The notes under the pieces: generated by a model
Seen by the model: only the letters and a program-made list of their open reading frames with translations
Databases searched by the model: none
Told to the model about the DNA's origin: nothing
Shown here: positions 1 through 7,510 of the stretch, in pieces
How the letters are laid out: each line of letters opens with the position of its first letter
How positions within the stretch are numbered: the stretch's first letter is position 1
Position numbers and translations under genes: made by a program
Assembly: GCA_002323795.1 (NCBI GenBank)
Contig: DCPZ01000009.1
Coordinates: forward strand, 1-12,210
Source of the DNA: Flavobacteriales bacterium UBA1531
GTDB taxonomy: Bacteria > Bacteroidota > Bacteroidia > Flavobacteriales_D > Sanyastnellaceae
Length of the DNA: 12,210 bases
Direction of reading: 5' to 3'

Positions 1-1065
1 GATTTCGTGCTCATCACTGGTGGTTTAGGCCCTACTCGGGATGACATCACAAAAGAAACGTTAGCAGATTATTTTGATACGCAACTGGTCATGGATCAAG
101 CGATTCTTGAACGGATCACACAATGGTTTGCTGGCCGAGGATTTGATATGCTCGAAGCGAATCGACACCAAGCGATGATGCCGGAGGGATGCAAGGTTCT
201 TGTAAATCCGAGGGGAACAGCTATGGGCATGTGGTTTGAGCGGGATGCGGGTCAAAAAGTGGTAGTGAGCATGCCCGGGGTTCCGTACGAGATGAAAGGG
301 CTGATGGAGGAGGAAGTATTACCACGTGTAGATCGTCACTGGGAGTTGCCTACTCGCTATCATCGCACGTTGCTGACTCAAGGTGTAGGTGAGAGTTATC
401 TCAGCGAATTGGTTTGGGATTGGGAGGAGCAATTGGAGTCACGTGGTGTATCAATTGCTTATCTGCCTGCACCTGGTCAGGTGCGGGTCAGACTGAGTTC
501 GGTTGATTCAGATTTATCATCAGCCAAAGATCGGGTTGAGGCTGAGGTCGCTGAGTTTTTGACCTTGGCTGGTAGACATGTCGTATCCGATCGAGATGAG
601 CCATTGGGAGCAGCAGTTGTCCGAATTTTAACCCAGCGAAAAAAGACCTTAGCAACCGCAGAATCCTGCACTGGAGGAGCAATTGCATCAAGCATTACTG
701 CTGTGCCCGGAAGCAGTGCGATTTTTATAGGATCCGTAGTGGCCTATGATAATCGAATTAAACAAGAGTTGTTGGGTGTATCCTCTAATGCTTTGGATGT
801 GGATGGAGCTGTTAGTGAGGCCGTGGTATGTCAGATGGCCAAGGGGGCGCGAGAGCTTCTGGGGACGGATTATGCTGTCGCCACTTCTGGCGTGGCGGGC
901 CCATCCGGTGGATCAGTAGATAAGCCTGTCGGCACTGTATGGATCGCTTTGGCTGGGCGAGAAGGCGTAGAGGCCAAGTGTTTTCGCTTGGGCAATAGCC
1001 GCGCTCGCAACATTGAAAGAAGTATGCGGGAAGCGTTGGCTTTGATCATCCGCAGCGCAAAATAA
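1..1065 (+). CDS. cinA: CinA-like competence/damage-inducible protein with NMN deamidase domain (5' partial)
   Basis: The frame is open from base 1, so the start lies upstream; 354 residues are present against about 410-425 in the family, so roughly 60 are missing. The N-terminal part is the molybdopterin-binding-like (MoCF) domain, shown by GGLGPTRDD at the left edge and by MPGVPYE near nt 280. The C-terminal part (from about nt 600) is the CinA/PncC domain, with ESCTGG at nt 661-678 (its serine is the presumed catalytic residue), a VVAYDNRIKQ segment, and TSGVAGPSGG followed by KPVGTVW. PncC-type domains deamidate nicotinamide mononucleotide to nicotinate mononucleotide, recycling pyridine nucleotide in the cytoplasm. 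The MoCF-like half of some CinA proteins acts as an ADP-ribose pyrophosphatase; which activities this protein has cannot be read here. rpmB follows on the same strand after 75 nt, which matches the usual Bacteroidota order. Confidence 0.96.
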   Translation, partial: DFVLITGGLGPTRDDITKETLADYFDTQLVMDQAILERITQWFAGRGFDMLEANRHQAMMPEGCKVLVNPRGTAMGMWFERDAGQKVVVSMPGVPYEMKGLMEEEVLPRVDRHWELPTRYHRTLLTQGVGESYLSELVWDWEEQLESRGVSIAYLPAPGQVRVRLSSVDSDLSSAKDRVEAEVAEFLTLAGRHVVSDRDEPLGAAVVRILTQRKKTLATAESCTGGAIASSITAVPGSSAIFIGSVVAYDNRIKQELLGVSSNALDVDGAVSEAVVCQMAKGARELLGTDYAVATSGVAGPSGGSVDKPVGTVWIALAGREGVEAKCFRLGNSRARNIERSMREALALIIRSAK

Positions 1066-1089
1066 TTGCAATGAAGTTCAGTCAAACGG

Positions 1090-1120
1090 TTGGATGGCTG
1101 GCTTTTCTGTCGTTTCTTTG
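1090..1120 (+). promoter_or_regulatory. Possible Bacteroidota-type promoter for rpmB
   Basis: TTG at 1090-1092 is followed after 20 nt by TTTCTTTG at 1113-1120. This agrees with the Bacteroidota sigma-A pattern (TTG, 19-21 nt, TAnnTTTG) except for one base. Transcription would begin around 1125-1127 and leave a leader of about 15 nt before the rpmB ATG at 1141. The position fits; the match is by eye and could be chance. Confidence 0.35.
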
Positions 1121-1140
1121 CCGTCCGAAAAAGTAACGTC

Positions 1141-1383
1141 ATGAGCCGCATCTGTCAACTCACTGGTAAGAAAGTAATGGTAGGAAACAATGTTTCTCAC
1201 TCAAAGCGCCGCACCAAGCGCACATTTTACCCGAACTTACAGAAGAAGCGATTCTTCAATTCCGAAGATGGCTCTTACGTCACGTTGCGTGTCTCAACTT
1301 CTGCGATGCGAACGATCAATAAAATTGGATTGAAGGCTGCAATAGCCGAATCAAAGGCCAAAGGACTCTTTGTAGAGGCCTGA
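1141..1383 (+). CDS. rpmB: 50S ribosomal protein L28
   Basis: An 80-residue basic protein of the L28 family, a structural component of the large ribosomal subunit. The N-terminus MSRICQLTGKK and the following VGNNVSHSKRRTKR are the standard family signature, and the TLRVSTSAMRTINKIG segment matches the conserved C-terminal half. The frame extends upstream to an ATG at 1090, but homology fixes the start at 1141. There is no Shine-Dalgarno sequence, only an A-rich stretch before the ATG, as is common in Bacteroidota. It has one cysteine only, so it is the zinc-free form. In most Bacteroidota I know, rpmB is followed by rpmG, a small DUF4295 gene and ftsY. Here a terminator follows at once. Confidence 0.98.
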   Translation: MSRICQLTGKKVMVGNNVSHSKRRTKRTFYPNLQKKRFFNSEDGSYVTLRVSTSAMRTINKIGLKAAIAESKAKGLFVEA

Positions 1384-1390
1384 GGTTTTT

Positions 1391-1411
1391 CCAATGCTTT
1401 CGCAAGCATGG
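1391..1411 (+). other. Small hairpin after the rpmB stop codon
   Basis: ATGCTT (1394-1399) pairs with AAGCAT (1404-1409) around a TCGC loop, and CC/GG outside could extend the stem past a bulged A. It starts 8 nt after the rpmB stop and 7 nt before the main terminator stem. It has no T-run of its own. It may protect the mRNA 3' end or add to termination. Confidence 0.4.
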
Positions 1412-1417
1412 AGAAAT

Positions 1418-1447
1418 AAAAAAACCGCCTAGGAGGGCGGTTTTTTT
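1418..1447. terminator. Bidirectional rho-independent terminator
   Basis: Seven A, then CCGCCT, an AGGA tetraloop, GGGCGG and seven T form a 13-bp stem (one T-G pair next to the loop). The T-run exists on both strands because the A-run mirrors it. It lies between rpmB (plus, ending 1383) and the SPFH gene (minus, ending 1503), so it can stop transcription from both converging units. Confidence 0.9.
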
Positions 1448-1474
1448 ATGCAGCAAAAGATCTGGATCTAAAGA

Positions 1475-1508
1475 AACTGATTCGAATCGTCCAAGGAACG
1501 AATCAGTT
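1475..1508 (-). repeat. Inverted repeat spanning the SPFH gene stop codon
   Basis: AACTGATTCG (1475-1484) and CGAATCAGTT (1499-1508) form a perfect 10-bp stem with a 14-nt loop. The TGA stop codon of the minus-strand SPFH gene (1503-1505) lies inside the stem. In the minus-strand transcript the stem is followed by TCTTT, a weak U-tract, so it may act as a first 3'-end structure before the strong terminator at 1418-1447. Confidence 0.6.
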
Positions 1509-2333
1509 GCCTCCCAATATCAAGGGCAGACCATCTTCCGCATTTCCGATCACGACTACTTTTGAGTTTGGGCTGTTGGCCAAGGCTGATGTTGCTTCGA
1601 TGCCTTTCCACTTGAGCAGCTCTTTGCTAATTCCTCGAGAAACAATCTCTTGATAATCCCTGATGCCCTCTGCCTCGATGCGCATCCGTGCTGCTTCTTT
1701 ACTAGCCTTCTCCAATCGGAATTCGTATTCCAGAGACTCTTGCTCTTGTTGTAATTTACGTTCAATGGCTTCTTCAAGTTTGCGTGGAAGTTGAATGTTT
1801 CGGATCAAAACATCATTGAGTTTGAGGTAGTTCTCCGATAGCTTTTCTCGCATCCGCGTATCTATTTCGGTTTGAATTTCGTCACGTCGCGTGGTATTGA
1901 ATTCTTCGGGCAGGTATTTCGCAATGACTTCACGCGCTACAGATCGCATCGCAGGGACGACCACTTTTTGTTCGAAATTCTTTCCACGTTCAATTTCCAA
2001 ACGACCGAGGGATGCGATGTCTGGTTGGTAGAAAACAGTCACATCCATCTCAATCTTGAGGAGATTCGAGCTGAGTACCTCCAGGTGTTCGAGGCGTTCC
2101 TTTTGGCGGACTTCGTAGGTGTAAACTTTGTTCCAAGGAGCTTTGAAGTGAAATCCCGATTTCATGGGCACTTCATCTGGATCTATGCCATCACTGAATG
2201 TGTGGAACAAGAGGCCGGCATGGCCCGATGGGATTGTGACTGTGAGCGATCCACCTAAAAGAAGGATTGGAGCGAAAATCAGGGTAATGATGAGGATGCG
2301 GCGCATACTCTTAGGATTGGGTTGTTGTGACAT
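1503..2333 (-). CDS. Prohibitin-like SPFH-domain membrane protein
   Basis: A 276-residue protein of the stomatin/prohibitin/flotillin/HflKC superfamily. An uncleaved hydrophobic anchor is seen at about residues 12-30. The SPFH domain follows from about 32 (TIPSGHAGLLF, then a GFHFKAPW segment at 60-67) to about 185, then a long charged helical region (about 184-225, E/K/R-rich, probable coiled coil) and a conserved-looking tail ending SKVVVIGNAEDGLPLILGG. Known SPFH proteins form large ring- or cage-shaped oligomers on membranes and often regulate membrane proteases or organise membrane domains; the partner here is unknown. It is the last gene of the minus-strand run, 68 nt after the VWA gene, and I see no convincing promoter in that gap. 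The ATG at 2331-2333 gives a short basic N-terminus before the anchor; an ATG at residue 10 is also possible. Confidence 0.9.
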   Translation of the reverse strand: MSQQPNPKSMRRILIITLIFAPILLLGGSLTVTIPSGHAGLLFHTFSDGIDPDEVPMKSGFHFKAPWNKVYTYEVRQKERLEHLEVLSSNLLKIEMDVTVFYQPDIASLGRLEIERGKNFEQKVVVPAMRSVAREVIAKYLPEEFNTTRRDEIQTEIDTRMREKLSENYLKLNDVLIRNIQLPRKLEEAIERKLQQEQESLEYEFRLEKASKEAARMRIEAEGIRDYQEIVSRGISKELLKWKGIEATSALANSPNSKVVVIGNAEDGLPLILGGN

Positions 2334-2401
2334 GAGACCAAATTACGGATAAGCCCTCAGCCTCCAAGAGCTTTGGCAAATTTTGTCGCTCCTATTTGCA
2401 A

Positions 2402-4579
2402 TCAATAACCGACAGTTCTCCGTCGAATGATCCACTCAATGGCAAGTAAAAGGAGAGCTAACATTAAAATGGGAATCCATTCCACACCATCTTGGAGTGA
2501 GACTTGTTCATGTAGGATCGTCCCTGGCATGCCTGCTTGAATAAAGGTTAGGACCGCATCGGCAGGCTCAATTGATTCCCAAGTTCCAATGAAAACCCCT
2601 CCATTCTTTGCAGAAATCCGCTGCAGTAAATCATGGTCTGCAGGCCAGCCCGTTTGCTCGATTCGCATGTTTTCTACCACAAGGATTCCGCGGTCTTGGA
2701 ATGTTTCCTCGGCCATTGCGCAATTCGCAGTCCAAGTATATTTTCCTTCGGACATGCGTCCAAAATCCAATTGATAGCGTTCACCGTCAAAGCGCATGCT
2801 TTTGATGAATTCGATGCCAGCGGTGTCCTGAAGGATCACTTCGATTTGGGCGTTTGCAGACATGGTCCATCCAGCATCATACGCCTCGGCTTGAAGGATT
2901 ACATGCGATTCACTGGATATACGTGACTCGGTTTGAATTTTAAAGCGTTCGCGCAGGTCATTGGCCGCCAAAAATTGAACATGCCGTTGAATCAATTGAT
3001 TGAAGGTATCATGACTCTGAGATTGAAGATAACTGCGCATGCGCCAATTCCATAATCCTTCGCCAATTGTTAGGGCCGTTCGTTCGCCAGATGACTTGAT
3101 TCGTGTCGCCCAAAAGGCATCAAGCGTTTCGACGTTTCCGAGTTGTTTAAAGAGCAGAGGAGTCCACGATTTGGACCACTCCATAGATTCCATGGGGCCT
3201 GTCATGGGCGGCCACGAGCGCATTGCTTCTCCGATTGTACCGACCTCGTAATCAATGATTCCGTAGCTGGGGTTCATTCGTCCACGAAAATTTTGCTCCA
3301 CATCTGTGGTGTTTGTGAGTCGAACTCCGAGTCCATTGTTTATTCGAAGGTGATTGTATGAAGTTTGCGAGGTTGCCATCCACCAAGCATTGATGTTTTG
3401 AGAAGAAATCCTGGCCTCCCACTCTTGGCCTCCCCAGGTTCTACCCATTAGATTGTGGGCAATGATCACGTCCGAGGTTTCCAATGCATTGAGAACGGTC
3501 GATGCGTCCGCGAGGCCGTTTAGGTAGATGGTATGGACTTCATAAGCGTCGAGTACCTCCAACGCCATAGTGATGGCTCCAATATCAGGATGAGGCGCTG
3601 AGGAAATACACGTTACGAGCCGTCTGCTATCTAAAACATCGACATAGAAGCTTCGTTGGTTGTTTTGGGAATCGGATTCATTGTTTCCGATGCTCGCTTC
3701 AATCCGATACCCTATGGTTCCCACCGCAGTCGCCGTTATCATAAATCGGATGCGGTGCAAATCTTGGTCGCTTCTGCACGTCCATTCCTCTTCGGCCAGT
3801 TGTTCATTTCCTTGGAAGATTTGGATCCGAGCTCTCTGTCCTTCCATTCCTTGGGACTGAATGATTGCTTCGACGGGAAAGGAGTTGTTGAGGTAGGCGA
3901 TCTGATTGTGATTGACGCGTTCAATCCATCGATCTTCACGGCTCGTAGTGTCCCCAAGGCCAATGGTATAAGTCGCAGCAAGGGGCCATGAGGCTACGTA
4001 TTCAGGGTCTGTTCCTCGGTTTACAAGCCCATCGGAAGCCAGGATGATTCCTGCAATGTTTCGGTTTTCGATCCGGTCATTCAGGTTTTCAATCGATGCA
4101 GAAAGATTGGTTTGCGTTCCGTCCCAACGGATAGAGCTTTGTTCTGGTGTTGTTAGTTCTGATAGGTTCTGATCAAAACCGTACCACTCGGTCTTCACAT
4201 TCAATGACCGAAGCTCGCTGTTCAATCGTTCGAACCAATCATTCAGCTTTACCCCTGTTGCTTCGCCATCGGTGCGGGTGAGGATAGAGGAGCTTTGGTC
4301 GACAAGAACCACAGCAGTAGGCTCTTCCTTTTGCAATTCGATTTCGCGAATTAAAGGTTCCAATAAAAGAAATGTGAGAAGAGTAAAAGCGCACCATCGG
4401 ATAAGGCTGAGCCCAAATCTTCCGACAACACTAAGTCCGCCTCCAGTTGATGTCATTTCAACACTTGCTCCTCGTCGCCCATATAACCACCATGCAGCTG
4501 CAATTCCAGGGGTTCCAATGGCCAGCCACTGCAACGGCTCGGCCTCGATGATCCATTGACTGGGCAGGGATAGGTCCAT
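2402..4579 (-). CDS. Membrane-anchored von Willebrand factor A-like protein, function unknown
   Basis: A 725-residue protein with two N-terminal hydrophobic segments (about 17-34 and 55-75) and one at the C-terminus (about 700-717), so the large middle part probably faces the periplasm. Residues 86-210 form a VWA-like domain with a complete metal-binding (MIDAS) set: D94-x-S96-x-S98, T157 in TQTN and D183 in SDG. After an Ig-like stretch (about 215-315), an alpha/beta region starts at 318 with APHPD at 327-331, similar to the glutamine-amidotransferase-like part of large bacterial VWA proteins; no catalytic cysteine is evident. Another beta-rich stretch covers about 550-655. VWA/MIDAS domains usually bind protein ligands through a divalent metal. 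The gene lies 16 nt after fabG and before the SPFH gene. Long VWA membrane proteins of this shape are known as hypothetical proteins in Bacteroidota; I cannot assign a role. Confidence 0.85.
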   Translation of the reverse strand: MDLSLPSQWIIEAEPLQWLAIGTPGIAAAWWLYGRRGASVEMTSTGGGLSVVGRFGLSLIRWCAFTLLTFLLLEPLIREIELQKEEPTAVVLVDQSSSILTRTDGEATGVKLNDWFERLNSELRSLNVKTEWYGFDQNLSELTTPEQSSIRWDGTQTNLSASIENLNDRIENRNIAGIILASDGLVNRGTDPEYVASWPLAATYTIGLGDTTSREDRWIERVNHNQIAYLNNSFPVEAIIQSQGMEGQRARIQIFQGNEQLAEEEWTCRSDQDLHRIRFMITATAVGTIGYRIEASIGNNESDSQNNQRSFYVDVLDSRRLVTCISSAPHPDIGAITMALEVLDAYEVHTIYLNGLADASTVLNALETSDVIIAHNLMGRTWGGQEWEARISSQNINAWWMATSQTSYNHLRINNGLGVRLTNTTDVEQNFRGRMNPSYGIIDYEVGTIGEAMRSWPPMTGPMESMEWSKSWTPLLFKQLGNVETLDAFWATRIKSSGERTALTIGEGLWNWRMRSYLQSQSHDTFNQLIQRHVQFLAANDLRERFKIQTESRISSESHVILQAEAYDAGWTMSANAQIEVILQDTAGIEFIKSMRFDGERYQLDFGRMSEGKYTWTANCAMAEETFQDRGILVVENMRIEQTGWPADHDLLQRISAKNGGVFIGTWESIEPADAVLTFIQAGMPGTILHEQVSLQDGVEWIPILMLALLLLAIEWIIRRRTVGY

Positions 4580-4595
4580 CTAAGTAGGCTTAAGC

Positions 4596-5342
4596 TTACG
4601 CCGTGATCATGCCGCCATCGACGCAAATCGTCTGTCCGGTAATGTAAGCGCTCATGTCGCTAGCGAGGAAGGTACAAAGTTGTGCTACATCTTCCGGTCG
4701 ACCTCCACGCCTCAGAGGAATGGCGTCTCTCCATCCTTGAACGGTGTCTGCGTCGAGTGATGCGGTCATCTCTGTTTCAATGAATCCAGGGGCAATGGCA
4801 TTGCAACGGATATTGCGCGAACCCAGTTCCAAAGCCACTGATTTGGTGAATCCCAATATCCCCGCTTTCGATGCGGCATAATTTGCTTGCCCAGCATTGC
4901 CTTGCACGCCTACAACAGAACTCACATTGATGATGCTCCCAGACCTCGCTTTGAGCATCGTTCGCATCACTGCTTTTGTCAGAGCAAAACAAGATTTAAG
5001 ATTGACATCGATGACGCGATCCCATTGATCTTCGCTCATGCGCATCAATAATGTGTCATCGGTAATCCCTGCATTGTTGATGACAATATCAACGGTTCCA
5101 AAGGCTTCGACGACTTCGGCTACCAGGCTTTCGGCTTCGGACATTTTTGAAGCGTCCGACTTAAACCCTTGCACTTGGCCTCCGTTTGCGGTTAGTTCCG
5201 CTTCAAGTGCACGGGCTTTTTCCTCCGATGAGCGATAGGTAAATGCAACGTGAGCTCCTTGGCTCACAAATTCTTGAGCAATGGCTTTGCCTATTCCACG
5301 AGATGCACCAGTGATGATGGCTACTTTTCCTTCTAATAACAT
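4596..5342 (-). CDS. fabG: 3-oxoacyl-[acyl-carrier-protein] reductase
   Basis: A 248-residue short-chain dehydrogenase that should reduce 3-oxoacyl-ACP to 3-hydroxyacyl-ACP with NADPH in each cycle of type II fatty acid synthesis in the cytoplasm. The Rossmann nucleotide-binding motif TGASRGIG is at 11-18, NNAG at 89-92, and the catalytic tetrad is N114, S142, Y155 and K159 (YAASK). The C-terminal segment ending ITGQTICVDGG is typical of FabG. The frame extends upstream to 5372, but the start at 5342 gives the normal MLLEGKVAIITG N-terminus and leaves a 10-nt gap to the preceding stop codon rather than an overlap. It has the usual length. Other SDR enzymes can look alike, but length and motifs fit FabG best. 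It probably supplies acyl chains for the envelope lipids handled by its neighbours. Confidence 0.93.
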   Translation of the reverse strand: MLLEGKVAIITGASRGIGKAIAQEFVSQGAHVAFTYRSSEEKARALEAELTANGGQVQGFKSDASKMSEAESLVAEVVEAFGTVDIVINNAGITDDTLLMRMSEDQWDRVIDVNLKSCFALTKAVMRTMLKARSGSIINVSSVVGVQGNAGQANYAASKAGILGFTKSVALELGSRNIRCNAIAPGFIETEMTASLDADTVQGWRDAIPLRRGGRPEDVAQLCTFLASDMSAYITGQTICVDGGMITA

Positions 5343-5352
5343 GGTGAAGTGT

Positions 5353-6162
5353 TTATGATGCAGATGGGTCAAACAGGTCAGCTGCTTCAGCGATTAATTC
5401 GGCGATGTCTTTGACTTCTACTTCCGATTCTTGGTTGGCGTTTTTGACACCGTCGGTGATCATCGTGTTGCAAAATGGGCAGCCTGTTGCAATGACTTCT
5501 GGTTTATTTTCTAGGGCTTCATTCGTTCTTTCGTGATTGACTTCAGCTTTGCCAGCTTCGGCCTCTTTAAACATCTGTGCACCTCCGGCACCACAGCACA
5601 TAGCATTTTGTTTGCACCGTCGCATTTCAAGCAATTCGGCATCTAATTTTTGAATGACTTCCCGCGGTGCGAGGTATTCGCCATTTCCACGGCCCAGGTA
5701 ACAAGGATCGTGAAATGTGATGCGCTTGCCTTTGAAAGGACCTCCATCTGCCATCCGTAATTTACCAGTTTCTATGAGCTCTCGAATGAATTGGGTATGA
5801 TGCAAAACTTCATATTTTCCTCCGAGCTCAGGGTATTCGTTCTTCAATACATTGAAGCAATGTGGACATCCTGTAATGATTCTTTTGATTTCGTATCCAT
5901 TGAGCGTAGCGATGTTTTGTGCAGCTTGCATTTGGTACAAAAATTCATTGCCTGCTCTCTTGGCCGGATCACCGGTACATGACTCTTCTTGGCCTAGGAC
6001 GGCAAAGGAGGTGTCCGAAGCAATCAATATGCGTGCAATGGCTTTGGTAATTCGTTTTGCACGGTCGTCGAAACTTCCCGCACATCCGACCCAGAAGAGC
6101 ACGTCAGGCGTTTGTCCTGAGGCTGTCAATTCCGCCATCGTGGGTATGTGTATTGAGCTCAT
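5353..6162 (-). CDS. CCG-domain Fe-S protein (HdrB/HdrD C-terminal-like)
   Basis: A 269-residue soluble protein with two cysteine-rich (CCG) domains. The first has C27 (GCAG), C62 and C99/C102 (GCPHC). The second has C154 (DPCYLGR), C189/C190 (CCGAGG) and C228/C231 (GCPFC). In heterodisulfide reductase, glycolate oxidase GlcF and GlpC, such domains bind unusual iron-sulfur clusters and pass electrons between a catalytic partner and ferredoxin-type clusters. The gene starts 6 nt after the stop of the membrane ferredoxin gene, so the two products very probably form one complex, together equal to a DsrMK/HdrDE-like unit. Its substrate is unknown; no flavoprotein or dehydrogenase partner is encoded in the window. 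Confidence 0.93.
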   Translation of the reverse strand: MSSIHIPTMAELTASGQTPDVLFWVGCAGSFDDRAKRITKAIARILIASDTSFAVLGQEESCTGDPAKRAGNEFLYQMQAAQNIATLNGYEIKRIITGCPHCFNVLKNEYPELGGKYEVLHHTQFIRELIETGKLRMADGGPFKGKRITFHDPCYLGRGNGEYLAPREVIQKLDAELLEMRRCKQNAMCCGAGGAQMFKEAEAGKAEVNHERTNEALENKPEVIATGCPFCNTMITDGVKNANQESEVEVKDIAELIAEAADLFDPSAS

Positions 6163-6168
6163 TTCGCT

Positions 6169-7488
6169 TTAAACTTCAGAGGTCCAGTTGCCTCGGTCTC
6201 CAGCGGGAAAAGCCCACGGTGCACCGTTGTTTTCAATGTTATTGAACATCGAAGTGATGGATTCCGGCGATTTACTATCCTCCATGATCAAACTTCTACG
6301 CATGTCCAAAATGATGCCCATGGGGCTGATGTTGATGGGACATGCTTGCACGCAGGCTTGGCAGCTCGTGCAAGCCCATAACTCTTCTTCTGAGATCCAG
6401 TCGCCCAAAAGCGACTTGCCATCGGGCTTCCATTCTCCGCCATTCGCTTCCCGTGATACACCGATTTCCTCGATTCGATCCCTCGTTGACATCATAATTC
6501 TGCGTGGGCTGAGCAATTTTCCCGTTTGGTTGGCGGGGCACTCCGAGGTGCATCGTCCGCATTCAGTGCAAGTGTAAGCCTCCATCAATTGCTTCCAAGT
6601 CAAATCTGTGGCATCTTTTGCTCCAAATTTTGGAGGCACTGCATCCGCCGGTGCTGCGGCAAATGGATCTGCACTGGGGTCCATCATCAGCTGTACTTCT
6701 TTGGTTACAGCTTCCATGTTGTCCATCGCTGCCGGCTCATTTAAATTGGAGAAATACGTATTAGGAAAGGCAAGAATGATGTGGAAGTGTTTCGAGTAGG
6801 GGACATAGACCAAAAAGGATAAGACACCTGCGATGTGCGCCCACCACATGCCCCTTTCAACGGCAATGATACCTGCATCTGAAAGTCCTGAATAAAGAGG
6901 CATCAAAAGACTGCTCACGGGGAAGGAGCCAGCTTCGATGTAATGCTCAAGTCCGCGTGATTGTGCGATTGCATCAGCAGCATTCATGCTGAGGAACGCG
7001 AACATTAGAAGCACTTCGGCCACGAGAATGATGTTGGCATCGAGAGAAGGCCAACCTTGTAAATCTTTCGAGGTTAATCTGGCCAAAGCCATTCCATTCC
7101 GTCGAATGAAGAACACCACGCATGCGACAAGGACTCCGGCAGCGAGCCATTCGAAGGAGGCTATGAGCACGTTGTAGAAGCTGCCGAGAAAAGCAAAAAC
7201 ACGGTGTGTGCCGAAAATTCCGTCAATTACAATCTCGAGCATTTCGATGTTGATGATCACGAATCCTGCATAAACAATGATGTGCAGGATTCCTGCGACT
7301 GGGCGCGCCGTCATCTTGCCTTGGCCTAGGGCAACCCACAACATTGTCTTCAAGCGTTCTACTTTTCGATCGCTGCCATCCCAATCAATGCCTGAGAGAA
7401 TATTGCGGCGTATCACAGCGATGCGCTTGGCAAAAAAGAAACTGGCGGTACCCAGGATGATAAGAAATAGCAATTGGCTCAACATCAT
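6169..7488 (-). CDS. Membrane protein with NarI-like cytochrome-b fold and two [4Fe-4S] clusters
   Basis: A 439-residue protein. The N-terminal 240 residues contain about five hydrophobic segments (about 3-20, 64-82, 104-128, 152-170 and 215-232), like the NarI/DsrM-type quinone-reacting membrane subunit. H69, H218, H234 and H236 lie in or next to these segments and are candidate haem b ligands (inference). The C-terminal part carries two classical [4Fe-4S] motifs: C307, C310, C313, C317 followed by P, and C373, C376, C379, C383 followed by P. It should move electrons between the membrane quinone pool and the CCG protein encoded 6 nt downstream. In DsrK or HdrD the ferredoxin and CCG parts are one chain, whereas here the ferredoxin part is joined to the membrane part. 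The start is the first of two adjacent ATG codons, 22 nt after the MCE gene. Confidence 0.92.
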   Translation of the reverse strand: MMLSQLLFLIILGTASFFFAKRIAVIRRNILSGIDWDGSDRKVERLKTMLWVALGQGKMTARPVAGILHIIVYAGFVIINIEMLEIVIDGIFGTHRVFAFLGSFYNVLIASFEWLAAGVLVACVVFFIRRNGMALARLTSKDLQGWPSLDANIILVAEVLLMFAFLSMNAADAIAQSRGLEHYIEAGSFPVSSLLMPLYSGLSDAGIIAVERGMWWAHIAGVLSFLVYVPYSKHFHIILAFPNTYFSNLNEPAAMDNMEAVTKEVQLMMDPSADPFAAAPADAVPPKFGAKDATDLTWKQLMEAYTCTECGRCTSECPANQTGKLLSPRRIMMSTRDRIEEIGVSREANGGEWKPDGKSLLGDWISEEELWACTSCQACVQACPINISPMGIILDMRRSLIMEDSKSPESITSMFNNIENNGAPWAFPAGDRGNWTSEV

Positions 7489-7510
7489 TCAAGACTCTCT
7501 CGATTGGTCA

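Noticed and set aside
1090..1140. Extended rpmB start at 1090
   Set aside because: L28 proteins begin with MSR.C.LTGK; the 17 extra residues match nothing in the family, and this stretch instead holds a promoter-like motif.
1458..1469. AGATC/GATCT palindrome between the terminator and the SPFH gene
   Set aside because: A 5-bp arm with a 2-nt loop cannot form a meaningful hairpin and is expected by chance.
2334..2401. Promoter for the SPFH gene in the 68-nt gap
   Set aside because: On the minus strand a TTG lies 18 nt before GTAATTTG, but the TA of the -7 element is missing and the motif sits only 5 nt before the ATG, so the match is too weak to annotate.
5343..5372. Extended fabG start at 5372
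   Set aside because: The extra histidine-rich residues are not part of FabG proteins and would overlap the preceding gene; the ATG at 5342 gives the standard N-terminus.
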